Shown here one piece after another: positions 1 through 7,091 of a stretch of 8,248 nt of DNA (position 1 is the stretch's first letter; the number at the start of each line of letters is the position of its first letter). A program made the position numbers and the translations under genes. The notes below the pieces were generated by a model that searched no databases, was not told the origin of the DNA, and saw only the letters and a program-made list of their open reading frames with translations. The stretch covers positions 1 through 8,248 of the forward strand of contig CAAGHT010000075.1 of the NCBI GenBank assembly GCA_900769775.1. The letters run 5' to 3'. The stretch comes from Clostridia bacterium. GTDB lineage: Bacteria > Bacillota > Clostridia > Oscillospirales > Acutalibacteraceae.

Positions 1-1
1 T

Positions 2-298
2 GACACCGCAGGCAGCGGTGCTTGCAAGCTCGTTGGTCCCTGTGGTGAGGTTGAGCTTACCGAAGGCGTTATCGCAGCTAAGCGTCATATACATATGACT
101 CCAGAGGATGCTGAGAAATACGGCATCAAGGACACTCAGGTAGTTTCTGTTAAGATTCCTACCGAGGGCAGAGCTCTCATATTCGGTGATGTTGTTGCAC
201 GTGTTAGCCCGAGCTATGCACTTGCTATGCACCTCGACACCGACGAAGCTAACGCTGCAGGAATTCCCGGCAGCTGCATCGGAGAGATCCTTGACTAA
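2..298 (+). CDS. pduL: PduL-type phosphate acyltransferase (phosphotransacetylase/propanoyltransferase), C-terminal part
   Basis: PduL moves an acyl group between coenzyme A and phosphate (acetyl-CoA or propanoyl-CoA to the acyl phosphate). Outside microcompartments it usually works with acetate kinase in fermentative ATP formation. Only the last 98 residues are present; the frame is open to the left edge, so the start lies outside. The visible part holds the second half of the family fold: a Gly-rich strand (KLVGPCGEVELTEG), the signature KRHIHM with zinc-binding histidines, MTPEDAEKYGIKD, then IFGDVVARVS and the closing MHLDTDEANAAGI motif. The methionine of RHIHM at 95 is an internal residue, not the start. 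The gene ends at TAA 296-298 and overlaps the hemW start by 8 bases. No microcompartment shell protein is visible, so a housekeeping acetate/propionate role is more likely than propanediol use. The family is clear; the acyl substrate is not decided by the sequence. Confidence 0.9.
   Translation, partial: DTAGSGACKLVGPCGEVELTEGVIAAKRHIHMTPEDAEKYGIKDTQVVSVKIPTEGRALIFGDVVARVSPSYALAMHLDTDEANAAGIPGSCIGEILD
281..293 (+). promoter_or_regulatory. Ribosome binding site and TTG start of hemW
   Basis: GGAGAG at 281-286, inside the last codons of pduL, precedes TTG 291-293 by 4-6 bases. The TTG decides the start of hemW: the first HemW-conserved residues (LYLHIPFC) begin four codons later and no ATG or GTG lies in frame near it. 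Confidence 0.65.
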
Positions 299-1379
299 GG
301 GTCTCTATCTGCACATACCCTTTTGCGAGCGTAAATGTAACTACTGCGATTTTTATTCGGGTAGTTTTACAGCTGAGCTTCGCAAGGGCTATGTAGACAA
401 GCTATGTAGTGAAATAGAAAAATGGGGCAGACTAAACACCTGCCCCATTGATACTATCTATTTCGGCGGCGGAACCCCTTCCCTGCTTTCGCCAGAAGAG
501 CTCTCTAAAATAATGGACACTGTAAGAGCCTCATTTGTTATTACCGATGATGCAGAGATTACCTGCGAGGTAAACCCCGGCGATGACAGTGTTTTTTTAG
601 AAACTGCCGCTACACTAGGTATTAACCGACTTTCGATAGGAATACAAAGCTCGTCCGAAAAAGAGCTTAAATTGCTTGGTAGAAGACATTCCTTTTTTGA
701 CGCGGTAAAGACTGTGGAGATTGCTAAAAAGCTCGGGATAACAAATATTTCGGCAGATTTGATGATTGGTCTGCCCGACAGTAATACAGAAACGCTTGAA
801 AGCAGTATATCTGACATCTTATCCCTCAACATTCCTCATATTTCGTCCTATATTTTAAAAATTGAGGAAGGCACTCCGTTTTATAAAAGCGGAATCACTT
901 TGCCCGATGATGACAGCGTTGCCGACCAATATCTTTATATCTGCAAAAGGCTCGAGGAGGCAGGCTACTGCCACTACGAGATTTCAAATTTTGCAAAGTG
1001 GGGTTTTGAAAGCCGCCATAATAACAAGTATTGGCAAACAGAGGAATATATTGGAATCGGCCCCTCAGCACATTCGTTTTTTAATGGCCGCCGCTTTTAT
1101 TATCCGCGAAGTATCGAAGCCTTTATAAACTCAGCTGAAACGGTTGATGACGGAATTGGCGGAGACAGAGAAGAATTCGTTATGCTGGCGCTTCGCCTTT
1201 CAAAAGGTCTTATTTTCAGCGAATATGAGAAGCGTTTTGGTAAGCTGTCCGATAAGCTTATAGAAAGAGCTCGCCTTTTAAAGGGGTTATGTCTTGTTGA
1301 TAATACTTCAATAAGACTTACCGATGAGGGTATGCTCATTTCAAACAATATTATTACAAATCTTTTAGAGGTAATCTAA
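291..1379 (+). CDS. hemW: Radical SAM heme chaperone HemW (coproporphyrinogen III oxidase-like)
   Basis: HemW is a radical SAM protein related to oxygen-independent coproporphyrinogen oxidase HemN. Characterised members bind heme and deliver it to target proteins rather than oxidising coproporphyrinogen. With the TTG start it has 362 residues, close to the roughly 380 usual for the family. Visible motifs are the 4Fe-4S CxxxCxYC triad at Cys12, Cys16 and Cys19, with Phe rather than a fourth Cys two residues on, which is HemW-like and not HemN-like. Further motifs are the SAM-binding GGGTPS at 59-64, EVNP at 93-96, DLMIGLP at 156-162, HNNKYW at 243-248 and GPSAHS at 257-262, followed by the HemN C-terminal domain. 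TTG 291 is chosen because the conserved sequence starts at residue 4 and GGAG at 281-284 lies 6 bases upstream. The ATG at 186 would add 35 residues of unrelated sequence read inside pduL. The gene overlaps pduL by 8 bases and the next gene by 1, implying coupled translation. Confidence 0.93.
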   Translation: MTKGLYLHIPFCERKCNYCDFYSGSFTAELRKGYVDKLCSEIEKWGRLNTCPIDTIYFGGGTPSLLSPEELSKIMDTVRASFVITDDAEITCEVNPGDDSVFLETAATLGINRLSIGIQSSSEKELKLLGRRHSFFDAVKTVEIAKKLGITNISADLMIGLPDSNTETLESSISDILSLNIPHISSYILKIEEGTPFYKSGITLPDDDSVADQYLYICKRLEEAGYCHYEISNFAKWGFESRHNNKYWQTEEYIGIGPSAHSFFNGRRFYYPRSIEAFINSAETVDDGIGGDREEFVMLALRLSKGLIFSEYEKRFGKLSDKLIERARLLKGLCLVDNTSIRLTDEGMLISNNIITNLLEVI

Positions 1380-1984
1380 TGAAGACTTATAAAATTCATC
1401 TCATTCGACACGGACTGACCGAGGGCAACCTTGCAGGTCAGTATATCGGCAGAACCGACCTTCCTTTAGCAGGAGCAGGCGTTGCACAGTTAAAGCAATA
1501 TGCTGAGGAAAACGATTATCCTAAGGTTGACTGCGTATATTCAAGCCCTATGCTTCGTGCAGTTCAGTCCGCAAGAATTCTCTACCCCTCAAAGGATATT
1601 CAAACGGTAGATAATCTTCGTGAAATCGACTTTGGTGAATTCGAGGGAAAGACCGCTCACGAATTAGAGGGAAACCCCGCCTATGCCGATTGGGCGGCAG
1701 GAAGAATCAACTCGGCTCCCGACGGAGAGGACAACACTGAGTTTGCAAAAAGACTTTGCGTTGGACTGAATGAAATCGTGCGTGATATGATGGCAAAAAA
1801 AGCAGAGCATTCAGCAGTCATAATGCACGGCGGTGCAATAATGGTTTTGCTTTCAGCCTGCGCTCTTCCCCGAAAAGCAATGGTTGAATGGACCTGTCCT
1901 GCGGGCAGCGGATACACTCTTCTTATAACCCCCTCGCTTTATCACTCAAGCGGTGTTGTCGAGGTTGTAGATTATATCGGATAA
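1379..1984 (+). CDS. Histidine phosphatase family protein (phosphoglycerate mutase/CobC-like)
   Basis: A 201-residue member of histidine phosphatase clade 1, which uses a phospho-histidine intermediate to remove phosphate from small molecules. The catalytic set is complete: LIRHG with Arg10 and nucleophile His11, Arg60 in SSPMLRAVQSA, the acid Glu82 in LREIDFGEFEG, and the second histidine His150 in IMHGGAI. The LREIDFGEFEG form and the length resemble alpha-ribazole phosphatase (CobC) and GpmB-like enzymes. No cobalamin gene is nearby, so no specific substrate can be given. The start ATG 1379-1381 shares one base with the hemW stop (TAATG), and a GAGG site at 1368-1371 sits inside hemW, so the two are translated together. 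It is the last gene of the plus-strand operon, ending just before a strong terminator. No signal peptide; cytoplasmic. Confidence 0.9.
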   Translation: MKTYKIHLIRHGLTEGNLAGQYIGRTDLPLAGAGVAQLKQYAEENDYPKVDCVYSSPMLRAVQSARILYPSKDIQTVDNLREIDFGEFEGKTAHELEGNPAYADWAAGRINSAPDGEDNTEFAKRLCVGLNEIVRDMMAKKAEHSAVIMHGGAIMVLLSACALPRKAMVEWTCPAGSGYTLLITPSLYHSSGVVEVVDYIG

Positions 1985-1986
1985 CA

Positions 1987-2018
1987 AAAAACTCCCGAAG
2001 CATTCTTCGGGAGTTTTT
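1987..2018. terminator. Bidirectional rho-independent terminator between convergent operons
   Basis: A perfect 14-bp inverted repeat pairs 1987-2000 with 2005-2018 around the tetraloop CATT. The core ACTCCCGAAG/CTTCGGGAGT is flanked by AAAA on the left and TTTT on the right, so either strand gives a GC-rich stem followed by a U run. It fills the 36-base gap between the histidine phosphatase stop (1984) and the stop of the minus-strand ABC gene (2021), so it can serve both transcripts. Confidence 0.93.
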
Positions 2019-2020
2019 GT

Positions 2021-4222
2021 TTATTCCATTTCGCTCATTTCTCGTTGCGCCATTACAAGGCCATAATATACGCCCTCTTTTGCCATAAGCTCATCGTGAG
2101 TTCCAACCTCGGCAACCTCGCCCTTATCAAGCACGACAAGTCTTGTCGCGTTGCGGAGGGTTGAAAGTCGGTGTGCAATAGCTACGGTTGTGCGCTCCTT
2201 TGAAAGCTGCGCTAATGCATCCTGAATTTGTTTTTCAGTTTCGGTATCAAGAGAGGCCGTCGCTTCATCTAGAATCAGTATGCGCGGGTCGTGAAGCAGA
2301 GCTCGAGCAATTGCTATTCTCTGCCGCTCTCCGCCCGAAAGTGTTGAGCCCTTTTCGCCTACTCTTGTGTTGTAGCCATCGGGAAGCTGCGAAATAAAAT
2401 CGTGACAGCCCGAAAGCTTTGCAACCTTTATGATTTCCTCTCTTGTTGCATTCGGCTTTGCATAAGCAATATTCTGATAAACACTACCCGAGAAAAGGAA
2501 GGTTTCCTGCAAAACTACACCAATCTGAGTACGAAGCGATTCCTGAGAGATATTTCTTATATCAACACCGTCAATCTCGATGCTTCCCTCTTCAACATCA
2601 TACATTCTCATTATGAGGTTAATGAGTGTGGACTTTCCAACACCCGACGCGCCGACAAGTCCGATAAACTCACCTTTTTTGACCGAGAGGCTGATTTTAT
2701 GAAGGACTTCATTTCCTCCTTCGTATCCAAAGCAAACATTTTTGAGCTCAATATTCCCCTCAATTTTAAGGTCGATAGGTGCATCGATATCGGTAATGTC
2801 CTCGGTTTCATCGAGAATCTCGTAAATCTTTGCAGATGAAGTTGAGAAGCGCATAATATGTCGCGGTATCATAGCAATCATTCTGAGCGGTGCATAAATC
2901 ATTCCCGCATAGGATGAGAACTGTGCCATTTCGCCAAGGGTCATTCTGCCGTCTAAAATAGCATTTCCCACATAGAAAAGGATGATATATTCACCAAAAC
3001 TGATAAGAAATCTAAGTATCGGCATCAGAATACTCCAGATACAGTCGCTCTTTTCCTGAAGTATTTTCTCCTGCTCTGCCGAATCGCTAAATCTGTTATA
3101 TTCTCTGTGCTCGGTACCAAACGCCTTAACAACGCGAATTCCCGAGAAAATATCGTGCAGGATAGAATTTGTTTTACTCGCGGTCTGCCAACGCTTATGG
3201 AAAAGGGTTCTCATAAAGCGCCAGAACATTCTGAATGAGAGGACTACTATCGGCGTCGGCACCATTATCATAAGGAATAAAGCAGGGTCATAAATAAGGA
3301 GGAAAACTCCGACAACCATAAATATAGTCAGTTGCTCTAAAACACTCGGCAGATAGTTTACAAGGAAGCTTTCAACCTGAGCGGTATCAGAGGTTACTCT
3401 GTGCATAAGGTCGCCTGATTCTCTCTTTGAGGTTTTACCGATGCTGAGCCTCTGAATTTTACTGAAAAGCTTATTTCTCAGGTCAACAATCATCTTGTTG
3501 CTCGCGTGGATAAGAAGGTGTGAACGAAGCGCCGAAAAGCCCTTTGACACAAACTCTACTGCAAGCATAGAAAGCATTATAACAGCAAAAGCACCAAGAT
3601 TTACCGATGAAGGGTCAGGGCTCTTGATATAAGAGTCAACGGCAACTCGGTTTAAATAAGGGAGCAAGAGATTAAGTCCGCTTATTGCAAAGAACATAAC
3701 AACCGAGGTAAGCACAAAGCCCTTATAAGGAGCTAAAAGTTTCCAGGTTCTGACCAGTATCTTTTTGCGGTCTACGCAGTGAACACAGGTCTCGCTTCCC
3801 TGCCTATAAGGTCTGCCGCACTTAGGGCATTTCTTTTCGGCCTCTTTTATAACTGTGGCATTTCCCTCTAAAACAGAGTTTATTCTGCGAACGGCTTTTG
3901 TTATCTTATCCGAATAAGCATTATCGCTTCGGCATAAAAGATAGGTATCGCCGTTTTTCTCTTTACAGAACACAAGGACACAGCCTACTGCCAAATCGGC
4001 GGTAAGCTTTTCTATTTTAGTGCATTTGATACTTTTTACGACCTCATTATCTATAATGATACGAAGCCATTCGCGGTCGCAGGTAACAATACCATCCGTG
4101 CGCGAAAAAGCATCATATGCAGAAAGATTAAACCTGAAGCCGCAAAGCTGCTCTTTTGCAATTTCGGCGGACAAAGCCGCTTCAAGCCGTTCTTTGATGT
4201 CCTTCTGTTTCGGTTTTCTCAT
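2021..4222 (-). CDS. ABC exporter half-transporter with N-terminal PH-like region and zinc ribbon (subunit 2)
   Basis: A 733-residue fused permease-ATPase of the type IV (B-family) exporter fold. Residues 1-130 form a soluble alpha/beta region unlike a standard exporter N-terminus; it looks like a bacterial PH-like domain, which is inference. A zinc ribbon follows with Cys132, Cys135, Cys146 and Cys149 (CPKCG...CVHC). Membrane segments lie near 169-189, 209-228, 292-311, 313-331, 397-419 and, more weakly, 430-455. The ATPase domain has Walker A GASGVGKST (524-532), Q-loop Gln572, signature LSGGE (628-632), Walker B ILILD with catalytic Glu653, and H-loop His684, so it should hydrolyse ATP. 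Its ATG overlaps the DUF1854 stop by 4 bases (ATGA) and has only a weak AAGAAG site, so translation is probably coupled. It most likely pairs with the 760-aa subunit as a heterodimer. The substrate is unknown. Generic multidrug or lipid exporter labels would fit the core but ignore the N-terminal part. Confidence 0.9.
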   Translation of the reverse strand: MRKPKQKDIKERLEAALSAEIAKEQLCGFRFNLSAYDAFSRTDGIVTCDREWLRIIIDNEVVKSIKCTKIEKLTADLAVGCVLVFCKEKNGDTYLLCRSDNAYSDKITKAVRRINSVLEGNATVIKEAEKKCPKCGRPYRQGSETCVHCVDRKKILVRTWKLLAPYKGFVLTSVVMFFAISGLNLLLPYLNRVAVDSYIKSPDPSSVNLGAFAVIMLSMLAVEFVSKGFSALRSHLLIHASNKMIVDLRNKLFSKIQRLSIGKTSKRESGDLMHRVTSDTAQVESFLVNYLPSVLEQLTIFMVVGVFLLIYDPALFLMIMVPTPIVVLSFRMFWRFMRTLFHKRWQTASKTNSILHDIFSGIRVVKAFGTEHREYNRFSDSAEQEKILQEKSDCIWSILMPILRFLISFGEYIILFYVGNAILDGRMTLGEMAQFSSYAGMIYAPLRMIAMIPRHIMRFSTSSAKIYEILDETEDITDIDAPIDLKIEGNIELKNVCFGYEGGNEVLHKISLSVKKGEFIGLVGASGVGKSTLINLIMRMYDVEEGSIEIDGVDIRNISQESLRTQIGVVLQETFLFSGSVYQNIAYAKPNATREEIIKVAKLSGCHDFISQLPDGYNTRVGEKGSTLSGGERQRIAIARALLHDPRILILDEATASLDTETEKQIQDALAQLSKERTTVAIAHRLSTLRNATRLVVLDKGEVAEVGTHDELMAKEGVYYGLVMAQREMSEME

Positions 4223-4791
4223 AGATATAATTCAATCTTCTTATAGCTTTTTTTATCGAGAGCCTTAATGCTCTTTATAACAAATCTGTTGCCGTCAACA
4301 TCGAGAAGAATCGCCTTATCTTCTCCCGCACGTATAATATTTCTAAAGGTATCCTGCATTGTAAACTGCACAGTTCTTCCATCAGAGGTTTTTACACTCC
4401 AATATGAGAAGCCATAACGCTCTTTGAGAGAGATAACAGCTGAAATTTCGGGCTCATAGTAACGTCTTTCAAGCTCTGTTCTCAGAAGCTCGGCGGCTTC
4501 TTCAAAGTCTTCGATATCGTAGATTAGTCCAATCTCGTTTTCCTCATCATCGAGAACAGATATATACTGCCAGAGCATATCAAACGGGAAGGATCTGCGA
4601 AGAGATACCTTTTCAAATAACTTTTCTTCACCGTCTTTTTTAAGTGTCATAGACGGAAAGCCGTTTTTAGCACTAAAAACCGCATTTTCGGGTGTAAGCC
4701 TTAAAATTTCCGCCGAGCCTACGCTCTTATGTCTTCTTCTCGGTCCATCCGGTCTATGCCCGCCGGGAGGCGGTCCCATCATGGGTCGCAT
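4219..4791 (-). CDS. DUF1854 family protein linked to the ABC exporter
   Basis: A 190-residue soluble protein without membrane segments or signal peptide. Its C-terminal two thirds match my memory of DUF1854: RRSFPF near 65-70, an acidic central part with ELLRTELERRYYEPEI (101-116), then SYWSVKTSDGRTVQF (129-143) and the closing VDGNRFVIKSIKALDKKS (165-182). DUF1854 proteins occur beside ABC exporters in proteobacteria, where I recall the pair being annotated as cyanophycin-metabolism associated; no biochemical role is known to me. The first 25 residues are Pro/Gly/Arg/His-rich and look disordered. The start at 4791 is supported by a perfect AGGAGG at 4799-4804, which overlaps the stop of the upstream ABC gene and leaves 7 bases to the ATG. 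The gene sits between the two half-transporters and overlaps the second by 4 bases, so a regulatory or structural partnership with them is likely but inferred. Confidence 0.85.
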   Translation of the reverse strand: MRPMMGPPPGGHRPDGPRRRHKSVGSAEILRLTPENAVFSAKNGFPSMTLKKDGEEKLFEKVSLRRSFPFDMLWQYISVLDDEENEIGLIYDIEDFEEAAELLRTELERRYYEPEISAVISLKERYGFSYWSVKTSDGRTVQFTMQDTFRNIIRAGEDKAILLDVDGNRFVIKSIKALDKKSYKKIELYL

Positions 4792-4797
4792 ATTCTT

Positions 4798-4804
4798 CCC
4801 TCCT
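4798..4804 (-). promoter_or_regulatory. Ribosome binding site of the DUF1854 gene, overlapping the upstream stop
   Basis: Read on the minus strand, AGGAGGG runs from 4804 to 4798 and shares its first two bases with the TAG stop (4805-4803) of the 760-aa ABC gene. It lies 7 bases from the ATG at 4791. A perfect Shine-Dalgarno here suggests strong translation of the accessory protein relative to the second ABC subunit. Confidence 0.8.
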
Positions 4805-7085
4805 ATTCTGTAATTCCTGCATTTTTAAGAGCTTCTGCCTGCAGGGTATATAGTTTTTTATAAACGCCGTCACGGAGCTCTAAAAGCTCGGCGTGAGTGC
4901 CCGTTTCTGCAACTGCTCCGCGCTCGATAACTATTAGCTTATCGGCATCTCTAAGAGTTGACAGACGATGGGCAATCATAATTGTTGTTTTGCCGCGTGT
5001 AAGCTCTGTAAGAGCATTTTGTATGAGCTTTTCGGTCTTTGTATCCATAGCGGCGGTAGCTTCATCAAGAATAAGTATCTTGGGGTCGCGAAGCAGTGCT
5101 CTTGCTATTGAAAGGCGTTGTCTTTCGCCTCCAGAAAGCTCCTTATAGCCTGTACCGATTTTTGTGTTATAGCCGTCTGGCAGCTTAACAATAAAATCGT
5201 GGGCTCCTGCGAATTTTGAAGCCTTGATAACATCCTCATAGCCGGCCTCTGGGCAAGCATATCTGATATTATCAAGGATTGAGCCCATAAAGAGATAGGT
5301 TTCCTGAGAAACTATCGCAATATTTTCGTAAAGTGCTTTGAAGGAGAGGTCACGCACATTTATACCGTCAATCAGTATTGCACCCTCATCGGTATCATAG
5401 AGACGCATAATGAGGTTTGCTATTGTACTCTTTCCTGCTCCCGTATGTCCCACTATGCCGAGAATCTTTCCTGCTTCGGCAGTAAACGAAACATTATCGA
5501 TTACCTTTTTATGCTTTGAGTAGCCAAAGTCAACATTTTTAAACTCAACCTTGCCCTCGATATGCTCGGGTGTAACAGCATCGGGTTTCTCGGATATTTC
5601 AGGCTCGGTATCATATATTTCAAAGAGTCGCTGAAGCGAGTTTGTGCAAGAAGCCGACCAGTTTATCATATTAGAGAAGAAATTCATCGGGGCATAAATC
5701 ATATTGATATATGCAGTAAAGGTGATAAGCTCACCATAGCTGAGCTCTCCCTGCATTACCATATATCCGCCAACACCGAGAGCAATAATATTTCCGAGAT
5801 AGAGCAGATAGCTGATTGAGGGATATGCCCAGTTATTGAAAACTGCAAGCTTTCGGTTACCCTTTGCAGCGCGCTTATTGTTATGGTCAAAGCGAATTAT
5901 TTCGGCATCTTCCTTTGAAAATGCCTTAACAACGCGAATTCCTCCAATAACATCGGCGAGCCCTGAGTTCATACTGCGAGAGCCCGAATATTTAACCGCA
6001 TTGAGCTTCTTACTTGTGCCATAGGTTTTACGGAGAAGAAAGAAGAAAATCGGCACGGTTGCAAGCGAAAGCAGCGCCAAAAGCGGACTCATCGAAAAAA
6101 GAATAACTGCGAGTACTATAACCTGAACAATATTAATTAAAAAATACGGTACTCCATCGCAGAAAAACGAGTATATAGTGTTGGAGTCATCGTTCACCTG
6201 AGTCATAAGTCCGCCCGTCTGGCGACCTGTGAAGAATCTCATAGAAAGCTTTTCAATGGCTCCGAATATTGTCTTTTTAAGGTCAAAAACTACCCTTGCG
6301 GCAATTTTTGTAGAAATATAACCGTTTATCATATCGGCTATATGAGATAGTGCCTGGGTTGCCACTACAATACCAACTGCAAGAAGCACTTCTCCATAAA
6401 GGGAGCTTCCCTCGGTCAGTATCTTATCATAAAAGAAGCCCTTTGAGAAATAAGGCACAATTATGCTTGTTGCGGTCAGCAATACAAGCGAAGCAAATAG
6501 GATGACAAGCTCTTTTTTATATTTAAGTAAAAACTTTGCGAATCTTGAATAAAGCTTACCCTTTTCCATACAGCGTGGACAAATTTTTCTGTTTCGGTCG
6601 GGATAGCGCATTCCACACTTCGGGCAAGCATTTTCCTTTGGGTCATCCTCAGGGTCTATCTGAAAATCAGAAGAGGTTATCTCCCCTTTTTTCATTCTTT
6701 GAAAATACTTTGAAAAGAGTCCTGCATCGGTTTTGCAGAAATTTGTCATAGCGGTAAGACAAATAATCTCTCCCCCACTCGTTTTTAGAACAAGGCGTGA
6801 GGACGAAAGAAGCTCTTCAATGAAAACCAATTCAATATCAGCAGTTTTATAAATATCAAACTGCGACTGATTGAGCACGGTTTCAATGCCGTTTTTTCCG
6901 CTATAAAGCCCTTCTGTTCCAGAAATTACAAAAAGAGCATCAGCAGTGGCTCCAACATAGGTATCACAAAAAATATGCTCACTATTCATATCGCAATGTG
7001 TAATGAGTATAACGTCTTGGCGCTTGATGCCCTGAAGGGCGGCAACATCATAAATATACTGTTCTATTTTGCCAAATTCTGCCAT
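4803..7085 (-). CDS. ABC exporter half-transporter with N-terminal PH-like region and zinc ribbon (subunit 1)
   Basis: A 760-residue fused permease-ATPase, first gene of the three-gene operon. Residues 1-150 are a soluble N-terminal region with a strand-rich pattern (for example DTYVGATADALFVISG, 41-56) resembling a bacterial PH-like fold, which is inference. It ends in a zinc ribbon with Cys154, Cys157, Cys169 and Cys172. Membrane segments lie near 191-212, 231-251, 313-332, 334-352, 420-445 and 451-475. The ATPase domain has Walker A GHTGAGKST (546-554), Q-loop Gln594, signature LSGGE (650-654), Walker B LILD with catalytic Glu675, and H-loop His706. All are intact, so unlike many heterodimeric exporters no degenerate site is visible in either subunit. 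It is a diverged paralogue of the 733-aa subunit with the same domain order. The N-terminal region is not a C39 peptidase, so a bacteriocin-processing role is not supported. Substrate unknown. Confidence 0.9.
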   Translation of the reverse strand: MAEFGKIEQYIYDVAALQGIKRQDVILITHCDMNSEHIFCDTYVGATADALFVISGTEGLYSGKNGIETVLNQSQFDIYKTADIELVFIEELLSSSRLVLKTSGGEIICLTAMTNFCKTDAGLFSKYFQRMKKGEITSSDFQIDPEDDPKENACPKCGMRYPDRNRKICPRCMEKGKLYSRFAKFLLKYKKELVILFASLVLLTATSIIVPYFSKGFFYDKILTEGSSLYGEVLLAVGIVVATQALSHIADMINGYISTKIAARVVFDLKKTIFGAIEKLSMRFFTGRQTGGLMTQVNDDSNTIYSFFCDGVPYFLINIVQVIVLAVILFSMSPLLALLSLATVPIFFFLLRKTYGTSKKLNAVKYSGSRSMNSGLADVIGGIRVVKAFSKEDAEIIRFDHNNKRAAKGNRKLAVFNNWAYPSISYLLYLGNIIALGVGGYMVMQGELSYGELITFTAYINMIYAPMNFFSNMINWSASCTNSLQRLFEIYDTEPEISEKPDAVTPEHIEGKVEFKNVDFGYSKHKKVIDNVSFTAEAGKILGIVGHTGAGKSTIANLIMRLYDTDEGAILIDGINVRDLSFKALYENIAIVSQETYLFMGSILDNIRYACPEAGYEDVIKASKFAGAHDFIVKLPDGYNTKIGTGYKELSGGERQRLSIARALLRDPKILILDEATAAMDTKTEKLIQNALTELTRGKTTIMIAHRLSTLRDADKLIVIERGAVAETGTHAELLELRDGVYKKLYTLQAEALKNAGITE

Positions 7086-7091
7086 ATATGC

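Noticed and set aside
186..290. Upstream ATG extension of hemW
   Set aside because: The 35 extra residues are the pduL sequence read in another frame and resemble no HemW N-terminus; TTG 291 with GGAG upstream fits better.
458..832. Open frame of 124 codons on the minus strand
   Set aside because: It is a shadow of the radical SAM core of hemW, with no protein features of its own.
1379..1984. Assignment of the histidine phosphatase as CobC of cobalamin synthesis
   Set aside because: Motifs are compatible, but no cobalamin gene is in the window and the family is broad, so only the family name is given.
2402..2839. Open frame of 145 codons on the plus strand
   Set aside because: It lies antisense to the conserved ATPase domain of the 733-aa ABC gene, has no ribosome binding site and shows no recognisable motif. 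The open frame at 7548-8000 antisense to purL is dismissed for the same reason.
4803..7085. Bacteriocin exporter with processing peptidase
   Set aside because: The N-terminal region has no C39 peptidase Cys/His motif, its cysteines are zinc-ribbon spaced, and no double-glycine leader peptide gene is visible nearby.
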